NCBI RefSeq assembly: GCF_051175315.1
Contig: NZ_CP195100.1
Location: forward strand, 3,844,001-3,908,000
Direction: 5' to 3'
DNA length: 64,000 nucleotides
From: Tundrisphaera sp051175315
Lineage (GTDB): Bacteria > Planctomycetota > Planctomycetia > Isosphaerales > Isosphaeraceae
This document shows, in pieces, positions 41,392 through 49,507 of this stretch; the first letter of the stretch is position 1, and the number at the start of each line of letters is the position of its first letter. The notes beneath the pieces are model-generated. The model did not search any database. It had not been told where the DNA came from and saw only the letters and a program-made list of their open reading frames with translations. The translations under genes and the position numbers were made by a program.

Positions 41392-42702
41392 ATGCCCCTG
41401 GACTGGCTGACCCGGCTGGACCCGCTCCGGAGGGTCCGCTGCCCATTCTGCTTCGAGCGATTCGCCGCGTGCGAGATGCACATGCGGTGCGACGACCACT
41501 ATTGCAAGATCGACTTCGGCCGGATGATCGAGGACCCGATCCTCTCGAAGGCGATGTTCGGGCCCCGGTGGATGGGCGGGCAGGGGGGCGCGGCGCTGCG
41601 GAGCCCGTGGTGGACCGACCCAATCCGGGACGCCAGGCGGGGCATCAGCCGCTTCTTCGACTGGATGATCCTGCCGGCCTCCGTGACCTGCCCGAATTGC
41701 CGCAAGCCGACCGACGTCCGGCTCTGCCCGCGCTGCCACGGCCGGCTGCCCGACGCTGTGGTGACGGATCGCACCGGCCACGTGGCGATCTTCGGGCCCC
41801 AGTCGGTCGGCAAGACGACGTATGTCGCCGTCCTGATCCACGAGCTGGAGCACCGGGTCGGCCCGGCGCGCGGGTTCACGCTCGACCCGCTCACCGACGA
41901 GATCGGCGAGCGGTACGGGCGCGAGTACCACGACCTCACCTATGGCGGCTCGCACCTCGGCGTCGGCGAGGGGGCGGACGACGACGCGACCCGCCGGAGC
42001 CATCCGGCCACGCCGTCGATCGAGACCGATCGGCGGATCCTGCAACCGCTGGCCTATCGGGTGTCGGCCCGCTCCGGGAAGGGCCAGGGGAGGCGGCGGG
42101 ACGCGTTGCTTTCCTTCTTCGACACGGCGGGCGAGGACTGGGAGATGAACTTCGACCTCCTCCGCAACGAGGCGAAGCAGTTCACCCAGGCCCGGGGGCT
42201 CCTGTTCCTGCTCGACCCGCTCCGCATCCCCGACGTGGCCCACGACCGCCGGCTCCGGCTGACCGAGAAGGAGACCCGGGTCCCTCCGGCCGACTACCTG
42301 GGCGATATCCGCAAGCTGGCGACCTGCTTCACCCGGAGCCCGGTCCGGACGCCCCTGGCGATCGTGCTCAACAAGCTCGACCGCTGGGGCCACCTCCTGG
42401 AGCCCGGCACGCTGCTGCATGACCTCGCCCGATCCGTCCCGGATCGTGCCCCGGACCGCCACCTCGACGGCCTGGTCCACGACGAGGTCGAATCGGCCCT
42501 CCGCCGATGGGGGGCGACCGGGTTCCTTGACTACGTCGATGCCCACTTCCCGAACCATCGCTTCTTCGCCTGCTCGGCCCTCGGCGACGCCGCCCCGGAC
42601 CGGGACGACGCCCCCCAGCCCCTGCCCACGCCCCTGCTCATCGAGCGGCCCGTCCTGTGGCTCCTGGAGCGGCAGGGGATCATCGACGAGGCCCGGCCAT
42701 GA
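41392..42702 (+). CDS. Zinc-ribbon TRAFAC-type GTPase
   Basis: A 436-residue protein. N-terminal Cys pairs form two metal-binding parts: C17/C20/C27/C33/C38 ('VRCPFCFERFAAC') and C100/C103/C112/C115 ('TCPNCRKPTDVRLCPRC'). The GTPase core has Walker A 'FGPQSVGKTT' (134-143), Walker B/G3 'FFDTAGEDW' (D244) and G4 'NKLD' at 327-330. This order resembles the 'double-GTPase' family found in bacterial conflict-type gene sets, but the assignment is tentative. The ATGA overlap with a 73-residue Cys-rich gene indicates a two-gene unit. No membrane helix is evident. Confidence 0.78.
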   Translation: MPLDWLTRLDPLRRVRCPFCFERFAACEMHMRCDDHYCKIDFGRMIEDPILSKAMFGPRWMGGQGGAALRSPWWTDPIRDARRGISRFFDWMILPASVTCPNCRKPTDVRLCPRCHGRLPDAVVTDRTGHVAIFGPQSVGKTTYVAVLIHELEHRVGPARGFTLDPLTDEIGERYGREYHDLTYGGSHLGVGEGADDDATRRSHPATPSIETDRRILQPLAYRVSARSGKGQGRRRDALLSFFDTAGEDWEMNFDLLRNEAKQFTQARGLLFLLDPLRIPDVAHDRRLRLTEKETRVPPADYLGDIRKLATCFTRSPVRTPLAIVLNKLDRWGHLLEPGTLLHDLARSVPDRAPDRHLDGLVHDEVESALRRWGATGFLDYVDAHFPNHRFFACSALGDAAPDRDDAPQPLPTPLLIERPVLWLLERQGIIDEARP

Positions 42703-42920
42703 TCGGCACCCGGCCGGCCAGCCTCTGCGAACGATGCGGCTACATGCGCGAGGTCATCTCCGGCAAGGGGTCGCGATTCCTCCTTTGCCGGCTCGCCGGC
42801 GCCGATCCGAGGTTCGCCAAATATCCGCCCCAACCGATCGGGCGATGCGTCGGCTTCGTCGAATCGCATGCAGCGGATCCGGGACGGGAGGGCGGGACGG
42901 CCGGGTCGGATGACGTGTGA
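42699..42920 (+). CDS. Tiny Cys-rich protein coupled to the GTPase
   Basis: A 73-residue protein whose ATG overlaps the GTPase stop (ATGA). Cysteines in 'ASLCERCGYMREVISGKGSR', 'LLCRLAG' and 'GRCVGF' (four in all) could bind one zinc ion. The pattern CxxCG...C...C is seen in small planctomycete zinc-ribbon proteins, but I cannot name a family. Its tail is Gly/Asp/Glu-rich. Coupling to the GTPase suggests a partner or regulator; the function is unknown. Confidence 0.68.
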   Translation: MIGTRPASLCERCGYMREVISGKGSRFLLCRLAGADPRFAKYPPQPIGRCVGFVESHAADPGREGGTAGSDDV

Positions 42921-43166
42921 TGGTCCTGTCGCATCGCCGGCCCGGCGGACCTTTCGAAGCTTGATTTCGGGTCACGCAAAATCGTCCCGGCACCGATGGA
43001 TGGGATAGGCAGCCGGGAGGGCTGGCCAGTCGCGTGATCGCGGGGGGCGTTGCAGGGATGCCGGGCGGATTCGCGAGGCCCCACCGGGTGGGATGACTTG
43101 CGGATCTGGTTGCGAGCATCCTCTGCGATCGGCCTCTCCGCACCCGGCTGCCCGAGGTTTCCGCCG

Positions 43167-44663
43167 ATGCCCATCGGTCCCGTCCTGTCGCGGCTCCGTC
43201 GGATCCGCCTGCTGCGATCCTCGAAGACCCGGCCACGCCGCCGGGCGATCTCCCCCTCCGCGGAGCGGCTCGACCTCCGCCAGCTCCTGTCGACGATCTC
43301 GCTCGTGTCGGCCTCCACGGCCGACTCGAAGGGGGTGACGATCACCTACGACGCCGCCCCGTCCGACGGCCCCACGCCCCTGATCGGCGTGTTCCGTTCG
43401 GCCGACCCCGCCTTCGACGCCGGGGACCGCCAGGTCGGGCCGTCGGTGGCGTTGCCCGCCTTCGACGATGCGGGCCGGCCCTCGACCGAGCCCGGCCGCC
43501 ATCGGATGACGATCCCGGTCGCGGGCGGGCTGGCGATCGCGCCGGAACGCCCCTTCGTCCTGGTCGTGGCCGACCCCGGGTCATCCACGGCGGGGCAGGC
43601 GGGCGAGGTGGCCTCGTTCCGCAAGGCGTCGATGGCCGTGGTGACGCACGGCGGGCTCCAGTCCACCAAGGACAAGAAGCACGGCCCGCCCTGGGCCCGG
43701 CAGATGGCCCGCAAGCTCCGCGAGGAAGGCTACGACCGCGTCCTCGTGTTCAACTGGGTCGCCCAGAGCAGCACCCCCGGCGCCGCGGCCAAGCAGGCGC
43801 CCCGGCTGGCCCGGGCGATCCGTCGATCGGCCGACCGCTTCCCGGACGGCGAGCCGGTCGACCTCCACCTGATCGGCCACAGCGAGGGGGCGGTCGTCAA
43901 CACCCAGGCCATCGTCCGGGTCATCCGGTCGCGCCGCCCCGAGATCGAGGCCGGGTATCTCCAGGACACGCTCCTGGACCCGCACGCGGCCAACCCGCGC
44001 TTCCCGGGCCGCCAGTACAGCACGGCCGGGCCGGTGGGCTGGATGGCCAAGCTGGCGATCGACAACTACCAGTCACGGGCCCGCGATCCCCTGGTCTTCA
44101 TCCCGAAGGGGGTCGACTCGGCGCAGGTCTTCTACCAGCAGACCCCGGCCGATCAGGACCGTGGGACCAACGCCGGCGTCTACAACCTGTGGGGCCAGGT
44201 CCCCGTGCCGGGGACGGCCGACTACTTCAACCTGACCCCCGCCGGGGTCGTCCATTCGGGCAAGTTCGGCGTCGCCCGGTGGTACGGCCGCCACATCGTC
44301 CCGTCCCTGGGCGACGGGGCGCCGGGTTTGGACCAGAAGACCCTGAAGGCGGAGCCGGACGGCCCGGTCCTCTCCGGGAGCAAGGCCACCTATGCCGGGA
44401 CGGCCGAGCCGGGCGCGACCATTCGCTTGACCGCCGCCCGGGGCCAGGATCGATTGGTGCTGGTCGCGAAATCGGTGGTCGGGCGCGACGGGTCCTGGAC
44501 GGCCACGACCAGGCCCCTGGCACCCGGGGTCTATCGGGTCATCGCGGCGACTCAGCCGGCCGGATGGACCCGCGAGGGCGGGCAGGCCATCCCGACGGCC
44601 CCCCTGGGCCCGCTCGTGATCGGGCCCGGCAAGGCCCGGGCAGCCTCGAAGGATCGTTCGTGA
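43167..44663 (+). CDS. Exported alpha/beta hydrolase with LExRxLL-type motif and Ig-like tail
   Basis: A 498-residue protein. ATG 43167 begins a basic stretch ending in 'AERLDLRQLLSTIS' (about 32-45), the same N-terminal motif as three other proteins here. A beta-rich region follows (to ~155). The hydrolase part has the nucleophile elbow 'LIGHSEGAVV' (Ser in GHSEG), with 'VFNWVAQSS' and 'LLDPHAANPRF' around it. The acid and histidine are probably in the 'DPHA' region and near 'GVVHSGKFGV'. The last ~95 residues look like a bacterial Ig-like domain ('TAEPGATIRLTAARGQDRLV'). A secreted lipase or esterase is likely; the substrate is unknown. Confidence 0.75.
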   Translation: MPIGPVLSRLRRIRLLRSSKTRPRRRAISPSAERLDLRQLLSTISLVSASTADSKGVTITYDAAPSDGPTPLIGVFRSADPAFDAGDRQVGPSVALPAFDDAGRPSTEPGRHRMTIPVAGGLAIAPERPFVLVVADPGSSTAGQAGEVASFRKASMAVVTHGGLQSTKDKKHGPPWARQMARKLREEGYDRVLVFNWVAQSSTPGAAAKQAPRLARAIRRSADRFPDGEPVDLHLIGHSEGAVVNTQAIVRVIRSRRPEIEAGYLQDTLLDPHAANPRFPGRQYSTAGPVGWMAKLAIDNYQSRARDPLVFIPKGVDSAQVFYQQTPADQDRGTNAGVYNLWGQVPVPGTADYFNLTPAGVVHSGKFGVARWYGRHIVPSLGDGAPGLDQKTLKAEPDGPVLSGSKATYAGTAEPGATIRLTAARGQDRLVLVAKSVVGRDGSWTATTRPLAPGVYRVIAATQPAGWTREGGQAIPTAPLGPLVIGPGKARAASKDRS

Positions 44664-44709
44664 TGGATGCGGTCGGCCCCCGGATCCCGCTGGGCCGACC
44701 CTCTTGGAT

Positions 44710-45957
44710 TCATGCCAGGTGGCGGTCGGCTTCGGGCAGGAGGCGGGCGAAGTCGAGCTTGTTGGGGCAGGCGGCGCGGGCCGCTTCCAGGTCGGCGCCC
44801 GACCAGTCGCGGGCGGCCTCGTCCATGGCGGCGTACTGGCGGCGGGCCTCGGCGCGGATGCCGTGGTGCTCGTGGTAGGTGAGGAACCGGGTGAGGTTGC
44901 CCAGCTCGGCCTTCGTGCCGGCGGCCTCGGAGCAACGGCCGTCGCAGTCGGCGCACAGGGTCGGGCCGAACGACAGGGCGACGTCGCGGAGTTGGAGGAT
45001 CTCCGCCATCTTCATCGGCTCATAGCGCCGGGCGGCGTCGGAGTCCTCGCGGAGCTGCTCGGTCGACTTGATCGACACGCACGAACCGCTGATCCGCTCG
45101 TCGGTCCAGATCGCGTGGAGCAGGGCCTGGTAGGGGGACAGCTTCTTCTCGGCGAGCATCGGCAGGCGGCGGGCCACCTCATCGCGGACGTTGGCCTTGA
45201 GGGCGTCGGTGAACTGGCCGGCGACCTGCTTCATCGAGATCAGGCCGATCCCCCGGGCATGGCAGGCATCGATCGCCTTGTTCAGGGGCGAATCCTTGTC
45301 CAGCCACGGGGTGTACTGGAGCATGATCGCGTCGGCGATCCCGGCCTCGGCCGCCGCCTGGAGCAACTGGGCCCGGGCGGGGTGGTGCGTCGAGAAGCCG
45401 ACGAAGCGGACCTTGCCCGACTTCTTCAGGGCCTCGGCGGTCTCCTTGAACTCCTTGCCCCGGGCGTACTCGATCGACTCGTCGACGCTCTTCTCCTTGT
45501 CGCCCAGCCCGTGCATGAAGTAGAAGTCGAGATAATCGGTGCCTAGGGCCTCCAGCCGCTCGTCGACCTTGGTGAGCATCTGCCGGGGGCTTTCGATCTC
45601 GTCCTTGGTGACCAGGACGATCTGCTTGCGGACCTCGGGCGACTGCTCGAACCACCGCCTGAAGCCGGGCTCGGTGCCATAAACCTTGGCCGTGTCGAAC
45701 GTCCGCACCCCGGCGGCGAACGACTGGCGGATCATCCGGTCGAGCGTCCCCCGCTCCCGGAGGGCGCCGGAGCCCATCTCCAGCATCGTGATCTCGACGC
45801 CGGTCTTGCCCAGCTTCCGCATCGGCAGGACGGCCGGTTTGGCCGCCGGCCCCTGGGCGGTCGCGGCCGAGCCGGCGGCCAGGGTCGCGGCCGAGGCCAC
45901 CGCGCCGGCCTGGAGGAACGTGCGGCGATCGGTCGCTTGCGTTTCTTCTCGGGACAT
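44710..45957 (-). CDS. Tat-exported aldo/keto reductase with C-terminal Cys cluster
   Basis: A 415-residue oxidoreductase. The N terminus 'DRRTFLQAGAVASAATLAAG' is a twin-arginine signal. The AKR barrel starts 'VLPMRKLGKTGVEITML' and has catalytic 'FDTAKVYG' (Asp and Tyr), the lysine in 'LVTKDE' and the histidine in 'FYFMHGL'. At the C terminus 'LCADCDGRC' gives three closely spaced cysteines (CxxCxxxC), with 'ARAACPNKLDF' adding a fourth. This resembles the 4Fe-4S-like cluster of some AKR-ferredoxin proteins. Planctomycetes have many such paralogs, probably for sugar or quinone chemistry in the periplasm. Confidence 0.85.
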   Translation of the reverse strand: MSREETQATDRRTFLQAGAVASAATLAAGSAATAQGPAAKPAVLPMRKLGKTGVEITMLEMGSGALRERGTLDRMIRQSFAAGVRTFDTAKVYGTEPGFRRWFEQSPEVRKQIVLVTKDEIESPRQMLTKVDERLEALGTDYLDFYFMHGLGDKEKSVDESIEYARGKEFKETAEALKKSGKVRFVGFSTHHPARAQLLQAAAEAGIADAIMLQYTPWLDKDSPLNKAIDACHARGIGLISMKQVAGQFTDALKANVRDEVARRLPMLAEKKLSPYQALLHAIWTDERISGSCVSIKSTEQLREDSDAARRYEPMKMAEILQLRDVALSFGPTLCADCDGRCSEAAGTKAELGNLTRFLTYHEHHGIRAEARRQYAAMDEAARDWSGADLEAARAACPNKLDFARLLPEADRHLA

Positions 45958-46072
45958 CGCTCTCGACTCCTGCGGGACGGGGCCGGATCGGGCGGATGAT
46001 GGGCTCCCCGGCCATCCTAACCCGATGCGGAGCCCATGCCCACCATTGTTGGACAAATGCTGGAGACCCGCC

Positions 46073-46942
46073 TCAACCGCCCCGATCGCCGGGGGAGAAC
46101 TTGACCGATCCCGGGCTGATGAGGGTCTGCGTCTCCTTGATGATCTCGGAGAGCCTCAGGACGGTCAGGGTGAACTCCGTCAGGGCCTCGCGTCCATCGG
46201 CCTCGACCCAGACGTAGCAGGATCCGGAGTGCCCGACGAAGCAGGCGTCCCGCGGAACGTCCCGCTTGCGTCCGGTGCGATACCAGCCGGGGCGGATCGC
46301 TGCGAGTTCGCGGAGGATGATCTCCACCTGGCGCGAGGTGTCGCGGGCCAGGGGGGAGCGTTCCTCGATCGGCGATCGCGGGTCGGTGAAGAACCGCTCG
46401 TCGTTGGTGCTGACGACGGCGCGGTCGAGGGCGTGCGGTGAGTGGTCGCGGGACGGATATTGGGCCGCGAAGAAGGCCGCCGTCTCCTGCTGGATGTCGG
46501 CGTTGTCGGCGATCTGCCCCTTCAACTCGTGGGCCAGCTCGTCGAGGAACTCGGGGCTGGGCATCTTGTCCTGCCCCTGGGCCCGCTGGTAGGCGATCCG
46601 CAGGAGGCGTAGGGCCGTGGGCTCGATGACCGGGGACATCCCCCACTGGGCCACGGCGGTCCGCGTGCCGAACAGCTGGGGCTCGGTCGCCCCCAGGTCG
46701 ATGTCCACCAGCGCCCCGCCGGAGATCGAGTCGGTGATCTGCGTCGTCCCCTCGCGCAGGCTGATGTGCCAGGGCAGGGCGGACGGATTCGCGGAGAACG
46801 CGGCCAGATTATCGAGCACCTGCTGATACTGCAGCGCCGGCAGGGTGCTCCCCAGGTTGGTGGTCCGCTGGCGCAGCCGGGCCCCCGTGCATCCGGGCAA
46901 GGCGATCAGGACGAACAGCAGTGCGGCCCAACTCAAGCGCAT
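46073..46942 (-). CDS. Hypothetical lipoprotein
   Basis: A 289-residue protein with a lipoprotein signal 'SWAALLFVLIALPGCTG' (cysteine at about 18). The mature part begins 'RQRTTNLGSTLPALQYQQVL', and is mostly alpha/beta with 'DELAHELKGQIADNADIQQE' as a charged helix. The C-terminal part 'GSCYVWVEADGREALTEFTL' and 'LRLSEIIKETQTLI' is conserved-looking but not a family I can name. Location at the inner face of the outer membrane or the cell membrane is inferred. It is divergent from the GrpE-like gene. Confidence 0.68.
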   Translation of the reverse strand: MRLSWAALLFVLIALPGCTGARLRQRTTNLGSTLPALQYQQVLDNLAAFSANPSALPWHISLREGTTQITDSISGGALVDIDLGATEPQLFGTRTAVAQWGMSPVIEPTALRLLRIAYQRAQGQDKMPSPEFLDELAHELKGQIADNADIQQETAAFFAAQYPSRDHSPHALDRAVVSTNDERFFTDPRSPIEERSPLARDTSRQVEIILRELAAIRPGWYRTGRKRDVPRDACFVGHSGSCYVWVEADGREALTEFTLTVLRLSEIIKETQTLISPGSVKFSPGDRGG

Positions 46943-47125
46943 CGAGGCAACCTTCCGGCATGGGAGGGATGGTCCTGCGGATTGTATCGGCCGGGATGGC
47001 CCGGTCCGTGAGTCGAGCGACATCGAACGCCGGTCGCGAAGACCGGACCCTTCCCTTCGCGTCATCCCCCCTCTATGGTGGGTCGATCGTGCGGGATCAG
47101 GATCTCTCGGGGCGAGATCGGGGCA

Positions 47126-47806
47126 ATGATGGACGATCCGGAGCTGTCCGAAGTCACTTCGATCCCGGAGGAGCTGCCGGGGGCCGCCCCAGAGGGCCCG
47201 GCGCCCGAAGTCTCCTTCGTGATCCCGGCCGCCGTCGAGGAGACGATTGCCACCGACGACCCGATCATCGAGCGGGAACTGCCGACGGCCAGCGGGCCAA
47301 CGACGGGCGTCGACGCGGCCCCCGTCCTGGAGGCTCTGCAAAACCTGGGCGGGTCGATCCTGGGCAAGCTCGACGAACTCCGGACGCAATTCGATCGCGA
47401 GATCCGCGCCGAGAGCACTCGCGAGAAGGTCGTGGACCGGCTCCACGCCGAGTTGCAGGAATACAAGCAGGGCCTCCTGATCGGCATCCTCCGCCCCGTG
47501 TTCATGGACCTGATCCAGTTGCACGACGACATCGGCAAGATGGGGGCCGGCGACGACGATCGGCTCGCCTCGGTGCGGCAGGGGATCGAGGACATCCTCT
47601 ACCGCCAGGGGGTCGAGCCGTTCAGCCTCGAAGGGGACGCCTTCGACCCCCGCCGCCAGCGTGCCCTGTCCACCATGCCCAACGACGACCCGGCCCTGGC
47701 CAAGACGATCGCCGCCCGCCTGCGCAAGGGGTTCCAGGCCGGCGACAAGGTGATCCGGCCCGAGATTGTCGCGGTCCACGCCACGCCCCCGCGACGCGAT
47801 CCGTAG
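47126..47806 (+). CDS. GrpE-like nucleotide exchange factor
   Basis: A 226-residue protein. Two adjacent ATGs (47126, 47129) are possible. An acidic, disordered N terminus (about 1-75) is followed by a long helix ('LDELRTQFDREIRAESTREK', 'VVDRLHAELQEYKQGLLIGI') and the GrpE head: 'LRPVFMDLIQLHDDIGKM', 'EDILYRQGVEPFSLEGDAFD', 'LRKGFQAGDKVIRPEIVAV'. The pattern of dimerising helix plus beta head and the final 'GY..GDKVIRPA.V' signature matches GrpE, partner of DnaK. No dnaK or dnaJ is in the window, so this may be a second, specialised copy. Confidence 0.8.
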   Translation: MMDDPELSEVTSIPEELPGAAPEGPAPEVSFVIPAAVEETIATDDPIIERELPTASGPTTGVDAAPVLEALQNLGGSILGKLDELRTQFDREIRAESTREKVVDRLHAELQEYKQGLLIGILRPVFMDLIQLHDDIGKMGAGDDDRLASVRQGIEDILYRQGVEPFSLEGDAFDPRRQRALSTMPNDDPALAKTIAARLRKGFQAGDKVIRPEIVAVHATPPRRDP

Positions 47807-48673
47807 CAAAACCTGGGATCGGGCCCGCCGGCCGTTGTCCTCTCCCCGACGGGACGACAGGCCGAGGTCGCGAGGCCCATGGAATCGGAAGCATTCCCGC
47901 GCCGTCCGAAACCGGGCGATCATCGCCGGGATCGCCGGGCGGAGGCGACGCGAGCACGAGGCTGCGGCCGCCGTCCGGGCCGTCCCCTGGTTCGACCCCG
48001 ACCCGTCCGCCCGCCTCGGGGACGCTCGTCGAGCCGGATGCCGCGCAGGCCGCCCTGGCATCGCTGCCGGAAGCCCGGCGCGAGGCCATCGTCGCCCGCC
48101 TCCGGGGCGGGCAGATATCCGGACAGATCAGGGCGCAGGCCGGACCCTCGGCCAGTTCCGCCCATCAACCCGATCAGGCGGGATTCGTCTCGCTCCGCGA
48201 ACGCCTGGGGGTTCGCCATGCCTACGGACCTCGCCCCGACCGACGGAGGGCTGAATGCCTCCGCCGCCGATCTCGCCGCACTCCGGCCCGCCCCGGCCCG
48301 TTCGATCGCGACCGGGTCCTGTTCGACGCTGGCGAACCGATCCCGACTCACACCGCCCAGGCCCTACCCGATCAGGGCCCGGGTCCAGCCCGGCCGCCCC
48401 GGCCCCAAGACAATCGGAGGATCCTTGAATCCGGCCCCGCTCGCTTTCGAGACGTCGGTGATGCCCGATCGCAACAAACCCCTGTATCAATGATCGACGA
48501 TGCGTTTCGCCGCGAAGGGATGCTCGGTTATAATCCCTCAATTGTGACGGATTGCGGCCCACGGCGGTCGCGCCTGTCCCCGATGGCCCACGGCGGTTGC
48601 TCTAGCCTTCGATCATGAGATCAAACCGTCCCCGGCTCCCCACGATCCAACGGACCTCGGGCAGGGATCGATC
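47807..48673. other. Low-coding interval, possible decayed gene
   Basis: About 870 bp without a convincing gene. In one plus frame a protein-like patch reads 'AALASLPEARREAIVARLRG' (around 48050), and from about 48218 a different plus frame continues with 'MPTDLAPTDGGLNASAADLA' up to 48493. The change of frame suggests either a decayed gene or chance open frames in GC-rich DNA. The right end holds the promoter region of the oxygenase gene (TATAAT at 48529). Confidence 0.4.
48505..48534 (+). promoter_or_regulatory. Possible promoter of the PhyH-glycosyltransferase unit
   Basis: A perfect TATAAT (48529-48534) lies 18 bp after a weak TTTCGC (48505-48510), in a rare AT-rich patch 140 bp before ATG 48674. 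Confidence 0.45.
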
Positions 48674-49507
48674 ATGATGGAGACTCGGGAATTGATGATG
48701 AATCCTGAGGATAATCGGCCGGTCGCCCTTTTGCACGACCCGGGTCCCTCCCACGCGAAGATCTGGGCCGATCTGCCGAATGATGGCTTCGTCGTCGAGC
48801 GGGGCCTCTTCGCGGCCGATGAGGTCGACCAGGTCCGGGGCCAGATCGACGCCTTATTCGAGGATTATGCGAACCTCCCCGCCGGCCACGCGTACGACCT
48901 CGATCGCCGGGGCGGCGACGGCGGACCGGGCAACATCCCGGCCATCCGCGACGTGCTCTCGCTCCGGCCGTCGCTCCGCCAGACCCGGGGGATGGCCAGG
49001 GCCATCGCACTCGCCGGAGAACTCCTGGGGCGTCCCGCCGAGATCCTCTGGGACGCCGCCATCTACAAGCCCGCCGGGAGCCAGAGCGAAACCCCCTGGC
49101 ATCAGGATGAGGCCGTCTACGACCTCAACGGCCAGATCCGCAAACCCCGGTCGATGGTGTATTTCTGGATCGCCCTGGATCCGGTCACGGAGCTGGGGGG
49201 GACCATCCGGTTCGTCCCCGGGAGCCACATCGGCCCGCTGATGTCGCACGCCTGGCGGCACGGCGACCGCACCTCGTCGCTCGAACTGCAAACCCCGGTC
49301 GATCCGGCCAGCGTCGCCTGCGTGCCGCTCGGGGCCGGCGACGCCACGATCCATCATCCCCGGGCCCTCCACGGCACCGGCCCCAACAATTCGGATCGTT
49401 GCCGCAAGGCGTGGGTGCTCGGCATCGGCTGCCCCTGGGCACCGGCCTGGCTCCGCCGGATCAATCGCTGGCGGGTCGCCCGCCGCGCCCCCAAGCATGG
49501 CGGTTGA
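48674..49507 (+). CDS. Phytanoyl-CoA dioxygenase family (PhyH) protein
   Basis: A 277-residue Fe(II)/2-oxoglutarate-dependent oxygenase. Iron ligands are H143 and D145 in 'PWHQDEAVYD' and H233 in 'RALHGTGPNNSDRCR'; the nearby arginine (R242/R244) would bind 2-oxoglutarate. 'LGGTIRFVPGSHIGP' is a typical core strand-loop of the family. Bacterial members hydroxylate small molecules, lipids or sugars. The gene overlaps the following glycosyltransferase by 11 bp, suggesting a shared pathway, perhaps modification of a lipid or glycan. Substrate is unknown. Confidence 0.88.
   Translation: MMETRELMMNPEDNRPVALLHDPGPSHAKIWADLPNDGFVVERGLFAADEVDQVRGQIDALFEDYANLPAGHAYDLDRRGGDGGPGNIPAIRDVLSLRPSLRQTRGMARAIALAGELLGRPAEILWDAAIYKPAGSQSETPWHQDEAVYDLNGQIRKPRSMVYFWIALDPVTELGGTIRFVPGSHIGPLMSHAWRHGDRTSSLELQTPVDPASVACVPLGAGDATIHHPRALHGTGPNNSDRCRKAWVLGIGCPWAPAWLRRINRWRVARRAPKHGG

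Noticed and set aside
46943..48061. Upstream extension of the lipoprotein gene on the minus strand (46943-48061)
   Set aside because: This would overlap the GrpE-like gene; the lipoprotein signal begins exactly at ATG 46942.
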